Assembly: GCA_016191165.1 (NCBI GenBank)
Contig: JACPPF010000009.1
Location: 1 to 48,890 of the forward strand
Length of the DNA: 48,890 nucleotides
Direction of reading: 5' to 3'
Origin: Planctomycetota bacterium
Lineage (GTDB): Bacteria; Planctomycetota; Planctomycetia; Gemmatales; Gemmataceae
Shown one piece after another: positions 7,556 to 16,881 of this stretch (its first letter is position 1; each line of letters begins with the position of its first letter). Made by a program: the position numbers and the translations under genes. The notes under the pieces were generated by a model. The model did no database searches. It was not told the origin of the DNA and worked only from the letters and a program-made list of their open reading frames with translations.

Positions 7556-7618
7556 TGCGAGGTTATGTTTCGAGGAATGTCAAAAGCCATTGTTTGTGCT
7601 GCGAGCAGGTGTGGAATC

Positions 7619-9187
7619 TCACGTGATCTGCAATCCCCTGACCCACTCGGCTTCGCGGGCGATGTCGTCGTCGCTCAGGCCGCTGGAGCGGTGGATTTGC
7701 GTCGTCGCCGATTTGCCGCTCGTTTGATCGATGGCGGTCACCGCGATCAGCCCGTTGGCGCCAACGCCGCAGCGGACCTGGATGGGGGCGTTTTTGGGCA
7801 AGTGCGGCGGCAGGCCCTCGATCCAGCATTCGCCGATCGAGATGCACGCGTCGGCCTGGGGCGCCTCGCCTTGCAACACCTTGACGCGAACGCGCGCTTG
7901 ATTTTCGACGACCGTGCGATAGACGCGCGTCGCTTCGGTCGGCAGCTGGGTGTTCTTCGGAATCAAGATGTCGTTGAGCCGATCCTTGTCGCGGCGAATC
8001 TCGATGCCGAGGCTATGGGCGTTGACGTTGATCTCGACAACGTCGGCGAGCAGATCGAGGATGTCGTCGCCATCGGAATCCCCCATGCGCGCCGCCACGA
8101 TGCCGGCGTGGATGGCGGCGCCGCGCGCGACCACCTCGCTGACCGCCAGCGAGCTATCCGGTATCTTGCCGGAGATTTCGGCGAGCATTCGGCCCGTCAT
8201 GGGCATGTGCGTGGACCCACCGACCAGGAGAAGGCGATCAACCTGGTCCCAGGTTCGTTTGGCGTGTTGCAGGACCTGCTGGGCCGTCAAGCGCGTGCGC
8301 ATCAACAAGTCGCGCGTGATATTTTCGAAGTCGGCGCGCGTCAGCGGCACGGTTAGCACTTTACCCGCGTGCGAGCAGGTGATGTTGGCCTGTTGCAATT
8401 TGCTCAGGGTACGCTTGGCGCGCTCGGCCGCGGAGTTGAGCGAGGCGAACGATACCGGGTCGCTGCGCGGATCGTCGCCGAACTTGTTTTTGAACTGGTT
8501 GGCGACATGGTCGACGATGCGGTCGTCCCAGTCCTTGCCTCCGAGGCGCACATCCCCCTCGATGGCGAGCGATTCAAAGCGATGTTTACCCAGGCGCACG
8601 AGCGTGACATCGAACGTGCCGCCGCCGAGGTCATAGACGAGCACGGTCTGTTCCTGAATGGGCAACGGGTCATCGGGCCTGAGCTGGGCGGGGTGCTGGG
8701 CTTGCTGGAATGAATAGGCCAGGGCGGCGGCGGTCGGCTCGTCGAGGATGTCGAGCACGTCCAGCCCGGCGATACGGCCGGCGTCCTTGGTGGCCTTGCG
8801 GCGCGTGTCGTCGAAATAGGCGGGGACGGTGATGACGGCCTTGGCGATCGGGCCGATGCGTTTCTCGGCGTCTTGCACCAGCTTCTTGAGAATGATCGCG
8901 GACAGCGTCTCCGGGCGGAATTCGCGACCAGCGACCAGCGTGGGAAACTTGGGATGCCCCATGCTGCGTTTGATGAGCATGGCGACCTGTTCGGGTTGCT
9001 CCAGCGCGACATCCCGCGCCGCCTGCCCGACGACGGCGCCGCCTTCCTGAATCAACACGGCACTGGGGGTGAGCATTTCGCCATCGAGGTTGGGCAACGT
9101 GATCGCCTGCCCGCGTTCATCCAGCGTGGAGACGGCACAAAACGTGGTGCCGAGATCGATGCCGACGAGTTTGCCTGGGGTGGACAT
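7619..9187 (-). CDS. Short Hsp70/DnaK-family chaperone lacking the lid
   Basis: The nucleotide-binding domain is complete. The first phosphate loop is GIDLGTTFCAVS near residue 9, the connect region is VITVPAYFDDTRRKATKDAG, the second phosphate loop is VYDLGGGTFDVTLVRLG and the adenosine motif is LLVGGSTHMP. A beta substrate-binding part follows (HSLGIEIRR ... TAIDQTSGKS). The protein ends at 522 residues, about 100 short of DnaK, so the alpha-helical lid and C-terminal tail are absent. ATP-dependent binding of unfolded or specific client proteins is expected; the client is unknown. It is followed by a lipoprotein gene and preceded by two TolC-like genes on the same strand. No DnaJ or GrpE gene is nearby, so it is probably not the housekeeping copy. 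Confidence 0.88.
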   Translation of the reverse strand: MSTPGKLVGIDLGTTFCAVSTLDERGQAITLPNLDGEMLTPSAVLIQEGGAVVGQAARDVALEQPEQVAMLIKRSMGHPKFPTLVAGREFRPETLSAIILKKLVQDAEKRIGPIAKAVITVPAYFDDTRRKATKDAGRIAGLDVLDILDEPTAAALAYSFQQAQHPAQLRPDDPLPIQEQTVLVYDLGGGTFDVTLVRLGKHRFESLAIEGDVRLGGKDWDDRIVDHVANQFKNKFGDDPRSDPVSFASLNSAAERAKRTLSKLQQANITCSHAGKVLTVPLTRADFENITRDLLMRTRLTAQQVLQHAKRTWDQVDRLLLVGGSTHMPMTGRMLAEISGKIPDSSLAVSEVVARGAAIHAGIVAARMGDSDGDDILDLLADVVEINVNAHSLGIEIRRDKDRLNDILIPKNTQLPTEATRVYRTVVENQARVRVKVLQGEAPQADACISIGECWIEGLPPHLPKNAPIQVRCGVGANGLIAVTAIDQTSGKSATTQIHRSSGLSDDDIAREAEWVRGLQIT

Positions 9188-9309
9188 GGATGGAACCGAA
9201 CCGGGAAGGAGTGGGGGGCCTTTGCGAATATTCTACCAGATTTTCTGGAATTGGGGCTTCATCGCGCACGGTGGATGAATGCCGGGGAATCTTGCAATCG
9301 ATTGACGAT

Positions 9310-9329
9310 CCCCGGGCTTGCGCCCGGGG
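9310..9329. repeat. Palindromic repeat CCCCGGGC/GCCCGGGG
   Basis: Eight-base arms surround TTGC in the 157-bp gap between the first TolC-like gene and the Hsp70 gene. The following GCTGGTT and the TTGC loop match the larger palindrome at 23483-23550, so both belong to one family. It may also stop transcription from the TolC genes. Confidence 0.65.
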
Positions 9330-9344
9330 CTGGTTGAGAACCGA

Positions 9345-10898
9345 TCATGGAGTATTGCCGAGCGCGGTGAAAAGCTGTAACTGGGCCTGGCTATAACCGA
9401 TCATGGCGCGAACTAAACTCTGGCGTCCCTCGGCGAGTTGCCTGGCGCTGGCGAGGACTTCGAGTGGGCGGCCCTGGTTGTTTTTGACGCGTACCAGATC
9501 CTCCTCATAAGCACGCCGGGACAGCTCAATGCGTCGGCGCGCGAGAACCAACTCCTGCCGGCGCGCCGCAACCAGGGCATGCGCCTGGGCGACTTCTTGC
9601 CGGACGCGCTCGAAGGTGCGCGTCAGGCTCAGCCGCGCCATCTGCAAGTTGGCATCGGCCACGCGTTGCACGCTCAGGTTGCCTGCGCCAAGGTTTTGCA
9701 ACGACCAGACGGCGACCACATCCAGGTCGGTGCGGCCCAGATAATCGCCGGGTCTGGAGATGGTGTTGTCGCCGCTGCCAGCGTAATCGCCTGCGCTAAA
9801 GCCGATGGCGATCAACGGCAGAAACGGCCGCACGCGCTCCTGACGAAGGCGAGTCTGTTGAAAGGCGACCTCGGCGGTTCGAGCGGCGATTTCTGGATGG
9901 GCGGCAAAGGCCTGGTCGAGGAGGGTTGGCAGGGGCACGGCGCGATTCACGAGTTCCAGGATGGGCGGAGTGCCGTCGGCGGCGCGCAGCGGTTCGGACG
10001 GATCAAGATCGAGCAGCCGGGCCAGGTCGGCGGCGGCCACGCCCAGCGCCTCGCGCGCCTGTTGCGCCTGCCCCTGCAACAGCAACGCCTCGGAAATGGC
10101 GCGCTTCGCGTCGGCGTCCCGGCCTTGCCCAGGCTTGACGAAATTCGTCGTCAGCCTTTCGATCTCCCCAAACTCGCGGCGTGATTGTTCGTAGGCCGTC
10201 AGGCGAGCTTGCGCCTCTGCGAGCGCCAGGTAGGCGACGCCGACTTCGAGCAGCGTGTATTGTCGAGTGGCATTGGCATCGGACCGGCTTTCGGCCACCT
10301 TCTGCCGGGCGGCGCGCGGCGCGTACACTGCGTCAGCAAGGTGGCTGACCAGAAGTACGCCGGGAACAGCCAGCGGCCCCGCGCCGCGGGCCCCGGCGCC
10401 CAGGCCGGCGTAAGTAGACTGGATGTCCGCGTCCAGGAGATTCCCGCGGGCGCGAAGATAGGTGCCCCGGTGACTCCGCACATTCGCGCCCACGTTGACG
10501 TTCGGAAAGAGCAAGGCACGGGCCTGCAATTCCTCGGCCTGACGCTGCCGAACCAGTTCGTCCGCGAATGCAACCGTCGCATTGGCCAGCCCGGCGCGCT
10601 GCAAGGCCGCGGGCAGATTGATGAAGACGACCCCGGCGCCTTCCTCTTGCTTGCCAACGACGGAAGCGTCACCGTTTTGAGCGACCTGGGCGGCAACCTG
10701 GCGCACGCTGGATTCGCGGGCAACGTCGGTGGTCCTACCAAGCCTCGCCCGCGTCAACCTTGGCGCTTGCTGGCTTGTCCTGTCGAGGATACCTCCGAAA
10801 CGGACGGAATGGCAACCACCCAGGGCGCAACAAAGCAGCCAAACGAAACCGCTTGTTCCATACCGAAGGATCATGGGTCTTGCCATTTTCGAATCCAA
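9345..10898 (-). CDS. TolC-family outer-membrane efflux lipoprotein
   Basis: This 517-residue protein has a signal peptide with lipobox ALGGC, so an acylated N-terminus as in OprM-type factors is expected. It has two long heptad-rich alpha-helical halves with the TolC/OEP pattern (RQRQAEELQARALLFPNVN; TRTFERVRQEVAQAHALVAARRQELVLARRRIELSRRAYEEDL given here only as landmarks near residues 135 and 420). Members form trimeric channels through the outer membrane and work with an inner-membrane pump and a periplasmic adaptor. Neither is in this window. It is a paralogue of the next gene, 93 bp upstream on the same strand, and the two are probably co-transcribed. An internal ATG at about 10886 (MARPMILRY) is an equally good start. 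Confidence 0.85.
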   Translation of the reverse strand: MDSKMARPMILRYGTSGFVWLLCCALGGCHSVRFGGILDRTSQQAPRLTRARLGRTTDVARESSVRQVAAQVAQNGDASVVGKQEEGAGVVFINLPAALQRAGLANATVAFADELVRQRQAEELQARALLFPNVNVGANVRSHRGTYLRARGNLLDADIQSTYAGLGAGARGAGPLAVPGVLLVSHLADAVYAPRAARQKVAESRSDANATRQYTLLEVGVAYLALAEAQARLTAYEQSRREFGEIERLTTNFVKPGQGRDADAKRAISEALLLQGQAQQAREALGVAAADLARLLDLDPSEPLRAADGTPPILELVNRAVPLPTLLDQAFAAHPEIAARTAEVAFQQTRLRQERVRPFLPLIAIGFSAGDYAGSGDNTISRPGDYLGRTDLDVVAVWSLQNLGAGNLSVQRVADANLQMARLSLTRTFERVRQEVAQAHALVAARRQELVLARRRIELSRRAYEEDLVRVKNNQGRPLEVLASARQLAEGRQSLVRAMIGYSQAQLQLFTALGNTP

Positions 10899-10991
10899 TC
10901 AGGCCAAACATCACGGCGACCTTCCATGCCTGGTCGCGGCACGCGCACCGACGCCGCCCGCCCCTTCCGGCGGCGTGCTGGGGCTGGAGGG

Positions 10992-12461
10992 CTACTTCTT
11001 CAACTCCGTGCCGCCGGACATGTTCGGCACGGGCCGGGCCAGGACGTCGGCGGGCGGCTGGCCGAGAGCGACGTAGAGCTCAAATTGCGCACGGTTGTAA
11101 TCGACGATCGATTCAAGATACCCATATCGGCTGCGGCCCAGCAAACGCAGGCTGTCGAGGACCTCGATCGGCAGGCCGATTTTGTTACGTGTGCGGCCCA
11201 GGTCTTGCTTGAATGCGGTCAAGCTGCTTTTGATGGCGCGCTCGTGAATCTCGATCTGGGCGTAGCGGGCGAGGACTCGAACGCGAGACGAGGCAACTTC
11301 GGCGCGGACGCGGTCGAGCGTCGCCAGCTCGCGCAGTTCGCTCTGCCGCACCTGGCTGCGGGCCACGCGCGTCAACGCCACGTTGCCGACACCCAGGTTG
11401 CGCAGCGACCAAAAGAGAACGGCATCGAGATCGGTGCGGCCGTCGAGGGGACCGAAACGCGGCTGCTGGAGGGTGGCGCCATCCGGTTGCACGACGCCGG
11501 CGGCGAATCGATTGCTGCCTCCGCCGAATCCTCCCGCGCTGAAACCCACCAGCACCTGAGGCGAGAACGGCAAAAGCCTGGCGTTGCGAAGCTGCAATAA
11601 CGCTGCCCGAATTTCCGCACGGCGCGCCGCCAACTCCGGCCGTTGCGTCAGGGCGATCGCCAACAACTCACCCAGCGGAATCGGTTCGGGGACAAGCGCT
11701 CCAGGCACGACCTGGCGTTCCATCGGAATCAGGCGGATCGACGGATCCAGGCGCAGCAGCTGGCAAAGCCGGGCGGACGCCAGGGCGAAATCCGCGTCCG
11801 CCTGAACCAGATCGTTCTTGCGTTGCTCGAGTTCCGTGGCGGCGCGGTCGGCGTCGGCCTGGCGCCCTTGACCTGCCTTGGCGAAGTTGGCCGTCACACG
11901 GGCCACCTCGCCGGCATCGACGCTGATCTGCTTCGCAATCGCCTGCCTTTGGGCGGCTCCCAAAACATCCAGGTAAGCCGACGCGACCCGCAGCAGCATC
12001 TCGTTGCGAATGGCCTCGCTCTCGAAACCGCGCTGCCTGACTACCTGCCTGCGGATCAAGGCGTTGTGCCAAGCGTCGGAAAGGTTGGCGCTAAACACGA
12101 TGCCGGGGATGTTGACCGTGCCGGCGCCGACCGCGCCGGCGCCCATGCCGAGGTAGAGCGAGTTGCGGTTGACCTTGATCATTTCGCCGGTGGCGGTTTG
12201 CAGGGCGCCTTGATGTTGATTGTAATTCGTGCCCATATTGATCGACGGGAGAAACTGAGCCGCCGCCAGCTGCCGATAGGCGACCGCCTCGCGCACGCGC
12301 TCGCGCGCTAGCCGAATCTCGGGGTTGTCCACACCCGCCAGCCGCAGGGCGGTCGTGAGGTCAATCGGTTGTTCCTGCTGAGGCTGCTGGCCGAACGCAA
12401 GATCACCCAGAAAAGGAAAAGTAAGGATTATTACCGATGAGAAAAAACATGTAAAGCGCAT
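10992..12461 (-). CDS. TolC-family outer-membrane efflux protein
   Basis: This is a 489-residue TolC/OEP protein with a Sec signal ending near DLAFGQ. It has two repeated helical halves starting with the family-typical DLTTALRLAGVDNPEIRLARERV. It shares several local blocks with the downstream paralogue: FLPSINMG against LFPNVNVG, the stretch FAKAGQGRQADADRA against FVKPGQGRDADAKRA, and SLRNLGVGN against SLQNLGAGN. This indicates an old tandem duplication. The start at 12461 has AAGGTGG nine bases upstream; ATG at 12467 is also in frame. It probably provides the outer-membrane channel of an efflux or type I export system whose other parts are encoded elsewhere. Confidence 0.87.
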   Translation of the reverse strand: MRFTCFFSSVIILTFPFLGDLAFGQQPQQEQPIDLTTALRLAGVDNPEIRLARERVREAVAYRQLAAAQFLPSINMGTNYNQHQGALQTATGEMIKVNRNSLYLGMGAGAVGAGTVNIPGIVFSANLSDAWHNALIRRQVVRQRGFESEAIRNEMLLRVASAYLDVLGAAQRQAIAKQISVDAGEVARVTANFAKAGQGRQADADRAATELEQRKNDLVQADADFALASARLCQLLRLDPSIRLIPMERQVVPGALVPEPIPLGELLAIALTQRPELAARRAEIRAALLQLRNARLLPFSPQVLVGFSAGGFGGGSNRFAAGVVQPDGATLQQPRFGPLDGRTDLDAVLFWSLRNLGVGNVALTRVARSQVRQSELRELATLDRVRAEVASSRVRVLARYAQIEIHERAIKSSLTAFKQDLGRTRNKIGLPIEVLDSLRLLGRSRYGYLESIVDYNRAQFELYVALGQPPADVLARPVPNMSGGTELKK

Positions 12462-12654
12462 CACCACTCGCCACCTTTCTGCCAGCCCGCCCGGCGGCTC
12501 GCTTGCGGTTTCGCGTGAATGTCGTCACCGGGGACGTCGCGCGGCGCCGATCCTACAATTGGCACAACCCGCAACCTTTGGTATCGGTAGTTTGAGCTCA
12601 AGACATGATGAAACGGCCACAAAACGGCGTCTGGCAAGAAAGACAAACGGCGCA

Positions 12655-13422
12655 TCAACTCATGGCCTCGCCCGCCGCTTTAGCCAGTTCCACCAGCTTC
12701 GCACGGAACGGATCACGCAGATTGGCAATCTCCCCCACACTAACGACTTCCTCGAATGAATCGGTCCCGGAAATCTCCGTGCTCTCGATAATCAAGTCGT
12801 CCGCCGGCCGCAAAGTCGGGATCACCGAAGAAACAATCACGATCGGTAATTCTCCCAGGCCCTCGGCCTTGTCGATCGTCATCGTGAATCGCAACGCCTC
12901 CAACAGCTTGACGACCGCCGGCTGCCTGGTCAACACGGTGTGCAACATCAGGCAATGCTGAACCGCGGTTTCCAGCTCGGCCCCGGAACGATTGCGGTCG
13001 GCCAGCAACTCACGTAGGCGCTTGGGGCCGAACCCCGCGTAGCTGAGCGACCACTTCAACGGTGACACGACGGTGATTGACTTGGTGTCGGTCTCGGTCT
13101 TGGCCGCATGGACATACTCGACCGCGTGGAATTCGAGCGACGAACCTTGCGTTTCAACCGGCGAACGAAGTTCGCTGAGGCTAAAGGGCTTCACGGCGGC
13201 AACCTTGGCATACAACGCTTGCATTTCCTTGAACGCGGCCTCTCCCCCCTTGACCGATTCCTTCACATCCGACTTGACGTACTCGCCCAGGACCGCGCGC
13301 TGACGCAATAGCGGCGCGAGGGTGGTCAAATATTCCTTGAGTTGACTGCGGACATGCTCGGTAATCGAGCGCGTCAGCTTCCGCAGCCCAACCAGACGCT
13401 TGGTCGTCAACGTGTCGTCCAT
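12655..13422 (-). CDS. Unknown 255-residue protein divergent from the T6SS operon
   Basis: I do not recognise this protein. It has no signal peptide or membrane segment. The first ~70 residues are helical and basic (LRKLTRSITEHVRSQLKEYL). The middle is strand-rich (KSITVVSPLKWSLSYAGFGPKRL), with a following helical part (ELETAVQHCLMLHTVLTRQPAVVKLLEAL) and another strand pair (LPIVIVSSVIPT). It is divergently transcribed from tssA with a 255-bp shared upstream region, so a T6SS-related job is possible but only inferred. Composition is like that of the neighbours. Confidence 0.6.
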   Translation of the reverse strand: MDDTLTTKRLVGLRKLTRSITEHVRSQLKEYLTTLAPLLRQRAVLGEYVKSDVKESVKGGEAAFKEMQALYAKVAAVKPFSLSELRSPVETQGSSLEFHAVEYVHAAKTETDTKSITVVSPLKWSLSYAGFGPKRLRELLADRNRSGAELETAVQHCLMLHTVLTRQPAVVKLLEALRFTMTIDKAEGLGELPIVIVSSVIPTLRPADDLIIESTEISGTDSFEEVVSVGEIANLRDPFRAKLVELAKAAGEAMS

Positions 13423-13677
13423 TCGAGGCAGGCCTCACGATTTCTTGCTGGCAGCCAAATTATTGCACGCCAGACGAGCGCTTACAATGGTGCTCGGTCA
13501 CCGTCCTGGGGAACTTCCTGGGCGGCGTGCCGGTTTTGCAGCTTGGGCCGAACATGAAGCGTACATGAAACAAACGCGGAATTCGCGACAAAAGTAATTT
13601 TTTTCCTTGCTGCCGATGACGTGTCCTTTTACCATATCCTTCGGACCGATCAATCTCGGCTTTGGCGACCAACACAA
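13423..13677. promoter_or_regulatory. Divergent intergenic region upstream of the T6SS operon
   Basis: This 255-bp region lies between two divergent genes and must hold promoters for both. It has A/T-rich stretches, notably AAAAGTAATTTTTTTCC near 13591-13607, but no -35/-10 pair clear enough to call. A GTG at 13621 is in frame with tssA, but the ATG at 13678 fits the family start. Confidence 0.4.
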
Positions 13678-14685
13678 ATGCCCCTTCTGGATTTTGAAGC
13701 CTTGACCGCGCCCATACCGGGCGAGCAACCCGCCGGCGTGCGTTTGCCGCCGGACGTACGCAAGAAGATGGAGGACGCCCGCAAGGAGTTCGAGCCGAAT
13801 CCGGACGACCCGTCGCAGCCGCCCATCCCCAAGAAACCCGAATGGGGGACCATTGTCAACCTCGCGACCAACAGCCTGGCAAGTTCCTCCAAGGATTTGC
13901 TGGCAGCAGTCCGGCTCGTGGAGGCGCTGACCAAACAGGAATCGTTTGCGGGATTGCAAGACGGGATTCACTTGCTGCGGCTCCTGTTGACGGACTGCTG
14001 GGATCGAGTTCATCCCCTCATCGAGGAGCCGGACGACCTCGAGTATCGGACCGGCCCCATCCAGTGGCTGTGTGATCGCGAGAGCGGGGCGTGGTTCCCC
14101 ATTGCGGTCGAAAAGCTGCCGCTGCTGCGGATCAACGGAAAAGTAGTATGCCTCGCCGATTGCAAGGCGGGCCAAATCGATGGAGAATCGCTGACCGCGG
14201 ATGCGATCCGCAACGGCGAGCCCGTCTCGGACACCATCAAGGCCGAGATTGAGGCTTGCCTCACCGAGATTAACGAGCTGGATCAGGCGCTCGGCGAAAA
14301 AATGGCGGAGCACGCGCCCGCGTTCGGCGGCCTGAAGGACGTGATCGTTGAATGTAAACGCTACCTGGATCACCTGCGTGGGCCGGCAACAGATGACGAC
14401 GGCGGCGGAGAAGAGCCGGCTCAGGAGTCCGGCGGAGAAACCACGGGCGCGAAAAAAACAGGCGGAGGCGCGTCCCGCGCGGATGCCTATCGCCAGCTGG
14501 CAACGCTGGCGGAGAACCTTTCGCGGATCGAGCCGCACAGTCCCATTCCGGATCTGCTGCGCTGGGCAGTTCACCTGGGCGGACTCCCGTTCCGCGACTT
14601 GATACAGGAGTTCGTGCGCGAGCCATCGGTGTTGCAGGACATTCGCCGCCAGTTCGGCATCAAGGAACCGGAAGCCACACAATAA
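13678..14685 (+). CDS. tssA: Type VI secretion protein TssA (ImpA-like)
   Basis: This 335-residue protein begins with the ImpA N-terminal domain. The family pattern of a short start (LLDFEALTAPIPGEQPAGV) is followed by W-G-T-I and the helix LLAAVRLVEALTKQESFAGLQDGI, with the landmark DCWDRVHPLIEEPDDLEYR. A low-complexity acidic linker (residues about 238-262) separates it from a C-terminal helical domain (YRQLATLAENLSRIEPHSPIPDLLRWAV). TssA caps and organises the baseplate and sheath during assembly. The start at 13678 is chosen because it gives the standard family N-terminus. It is the first gene of a plus-strand run, followed 49 bp later by tssC. Confidence 0.85.
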   Translation: MPLLDFEALTAPIPGEQPAGVRLPPDVRKKMEDARKEFEPNPDDPSQPPIPKKPEWGTIVNLATNSLASSSKDLLAAVRLVEALTKQESFAGLQDGIHLLRLLLTDCWDRVHPLIEEPDDLEYRTGPIQWLCDRESGAWFPIAVEKLPLLRINGKVVCLADCKAGQIDGESLTADAIRNGEPVSDTIKAEIEACLTEINELDQALGEKMAEHAPAFGGLKDVIVECKRYLDHLRGPATDDDGGGEEPAQESGGETTGAKKTGGGASRADAYRQLATLAENLSRIEPHSPIPDLLRWAVHLGGLPFRDLIQEFVREPSVLQDIRRQFGIKEPEATQ

Positions 14686-14734
14686 CCAGTTACCAGTCGA
14701 TCAAAAGAACCCCAACTTGCACGAGGAGATACCC

Positions 14735-16216
14735 ATGAGTGCGGAAGCAGCCAAGGCCGAACAAGCTGGCGCCGAAACGACGGAATCCGCTGGACTACTC
14801 GATCAGCTGATCGACGCCGCCCGTCCGGACGACCAGATGGCGCGCACGCGCACGCGCGACGCGTTCCATCAGTTCCTCGATCAGGTCGTCAAACCGGGGC
14901 AAGTCGTCTCCAAGGACGTTGATTCCAACATCAAGGCGTGGATCAACGAGATCGACAAGAAGCTGTCGGCGCAGCTCAACGAGGTCATGCACAGTCCCGA
15001 ATTCCAAAAACTGGAATCCACCTGGCGCGGGCTTCACTACCTCGTCAGCCAGTCGGAAACCGGGGAATCGCTGAAGATTCGCGTGCTGAACGTCACCAAA
15101 CGGGAACTCGGAAAGGACCTGGAAAAGGCCGTCGAGTTTGACCAGAGTACCCTGTTCAAGAAAATCTACGAGGAAGAATACGGCACGCTGGGCGGTCAGC
15201 CCTACGGGATGATGGTGAGCGATTTCGAGTTCGGACGCTCCGCCGAAGACATTGGCATGTTGCAGAAGTTGGCCGGGGTCGCGGCCGCGGCCCATGCGCC
15301 GTTCGTGGGGAGCCCGTCGCCGAAGTTGTTCGGGATGGATGACTTCACCGACCTGTCCAAGCCTCGGGATCTGGCCAAGATTTTCTCGTCCGTCGATTAT
15401 GCCCAGTGGCAGTCGTTCCGCGAATCGCCGGACTCGCGCTACGTCGGCCTCGCGATGCCGCGCGTCCTGGGCCGGCTTCCCTACGGCGAGGAATTCAAAC
15501 GGGTCGACGAATTCAAATATGAAGAAGGCGTGGACGGCGCTCACCATGACAAATACCTCTGGATGAGCGCGGCCTGGACGTATGCCGCCCGCATGACGGA
15601 TGCCTTCGCCAAAGACGGCTGGTTTGCCCGAACCCGCGGCGTCGAAGGCGGCGGCAAAGTGGAAGGCCTCCCCGTGCATACGTTCCCAACCGATGACGGC
15701 GGCGTCGCCATGAAGTGCCCCACGGAGATTGCCCTCACCGACCGCCGGGAATTCGAGTTGTCCAATCTCGGCTTCCTGCCGCTCGTTCACTGCAAGGGGA
15801 AAGACTTCGCCGCCTTTCTCGGCACCCAGTCGGCTCAGAAGGCCAAGACCTATTTCGATCCGGCCGCCAACGCCAACGCCGATTTGTCCACCAAACTCAA
15901 TTTCATGCTGTGCGTTTCCCGTTTCGCTCACTATCTCAAGGTGATGGCGCGCGACAAGATCGGTTCCTTCATGGAAGTTTCGGACTGCTCAACCTGGCTC
16001 AACAACTGGATTCAGAATTACGTGCTCGGCAACCCCATCGGCGCCTCCGACGAAATCAAGGCGAAGCGGCCGCTGGCGGACGCCCGGGTCGATGTGCAAG
16101 AAGTGCCAGGCAAGCCGGGCTGGTACGAGGCAGTGGCCTACCTTCGGCCCCATTTCCAACTCGAGGCGCTTACCACGTCGATGCGGCTGGTTGCAGAGGT
16201 CCCGAAAAAGAGCTAA
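14735..16216 (+). CDS. tssC: Type VI secretion contractile sheath large subunit TssC
   Basis: This 493-residue protein has the TssC/VipB (ImpC/EvpB) landmarks: LESTWRGLHYLV near residue 90, YGMMVSDFEFG, AAHAPFVGSPSPKLFG, LAKIFSSVDYAQWQSFRESPDSRYVGL (quoted in part), LPYG, and the C-terminal YLRPHFQLEALTTSMRLVAE. TssC normally forms the contractile sheath together with TssB. The start follows GAGGAGA at good spacing; an upstream in-frame start at 14717 overlaps that site. In most T6SS loci tssB comes immediately before tssC, but here tssA does, and no tssB-like reading frame occurs anywhere in the window. Confidence 0.93.
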   Translation: MSAEAAKAEQAGAETTESAGLLDQLIDAARPDDQMARTRTRDAFHQFLDQVVKPGQVVSKDVDSNIKAWINEIDKKLSAQLNEVMHSPEFQKLESTWRGLHYLVSQSETGESLKIRVLNVTKRELGKDLEKAVEFDQSTLFKKIYEEEYGTLGGQPYGMMVSDFEFGRSAEDIGMLQKLAGVAAAAHAPFVGSPSPKLFGMDDFTDLSKPRDLAKIFSSVDYAQWQSFRESPDSRYVGLAMPRVLGRLPYGEEFKRVDEFKYEEGVDGAHHDKYLWMSAAWTYAARMTDAFAKDGWFARTRGVEGGGKVEGLPVHTFPTDDGGVAMKCPTEIALTDRREFELSNLGFLPLVHCKGKDFAAFLGTQSAQKAKTYFDPAANANADLSTKLNFMLCVSRFAHYLKVMARDKIGSFMEVSDCSTWLNNWIQNYVLGNPIGASDEIKAKRPLADARVDVQEVPGKPGWYEAVAYLRPHFQLEALTTSMRLVAEVPKKS

Positions 16217-16293
16217 GCTACCGTGAAGCCACCGGCAGGCAACGGCGCTAAACGGATGAAAGTGGTCCGTGCCGACCGAAGGAGGAGCCGCCA

Positions 16294-16785
16294 ATGTCCA
16301 ACGTCAATATCTTCATGAAGCTGACGCTGAAAAAGGGCGGCGTCGTCAAGGGCTCATCCAGCATCGACGGGCATCTGGATGAGATCGTGGTGGATTCGTT
16401 TAGCTGGGGCGAACAAAACGCCGGGATCGGTGGAGAAAAAGGCGAGAAGGCCACGCTTCGCGCCTTCAGCATCACGAAAAAAATGTGCCCGGCGTCGGTC
16501 CAGCTTCTCCTGGCCTGCGCGACCAACGACCGTGTCAACGAGGCGGTCATTTCGTGCCGCCTCGCCAATACTACCGAAAAGGTGGACTTTCTGAAGTGGA
16601 CCTTGACCGATGGCGCCATTTCCAATTATCAGGTTGAGGCCACCGCCAAGGATTCGGTGATCCCGGGTGAGCATGTGGACATCCGCTTCCAGACGTTGTC
16701 CGTGGAATTCAGACCCAAAACCCCAGAAGGCAAACTGGGCGCCACACTGTCAGGCCGGGTGGATGTAAACGCCGCTGGCAGTTAA
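16294..16785 (+). CDS. hcp: Type VI secretion tube protein Hcp, copy 1
   Basis: This 163-residue protein has the Hcp pattern. It begins NIFMKLTLKKGGVVKGSSSIDGH (quoted in part), then the conserved IVVDSFSWG, the central FSITKKMCPASVQLLLACA and the late strands AISNYQVEAT and VDIRFQTLSVEF. Hcp hexamers stack into the inner tube, and some carry effectors in the ring. A strong ribosome-binding site AAGGAGGAG lies 7 bases before the ATG, as expected for an abundant structural protein. It directly follows tssC. Confidence 0.88.
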   Translation: MSNVNIFMKLTLKKGGVVKGSSSIDGHLDEIVVDSFSWGEQNAGIGGEKGEKATLRAFSITKKMCPASVQLLLACATNDRVNEAVISCRLANTTEKVDFLKWTLTDGAISNYQVEATAKDSVIPGEHVDIRFQTLSVEFRPKTPEGKLGATLSGRVDVNAAGS

Positions 16786-16881
16786 AAATAGGATTCCGAA
16801 TGTTGGCCCCCTCATCGGCCGCCCCGTTAACCCAGGTATCAAAAAACATTTCTACCCACTTTTCGTGAAAGGAACTGAAAC

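Noticed and set aside
13621-13677. Longer TssA start at GTG 13621
   Set aside because: The extra 19 residues have no family similarity, while ATG 13678 gives the usual N-terminus.
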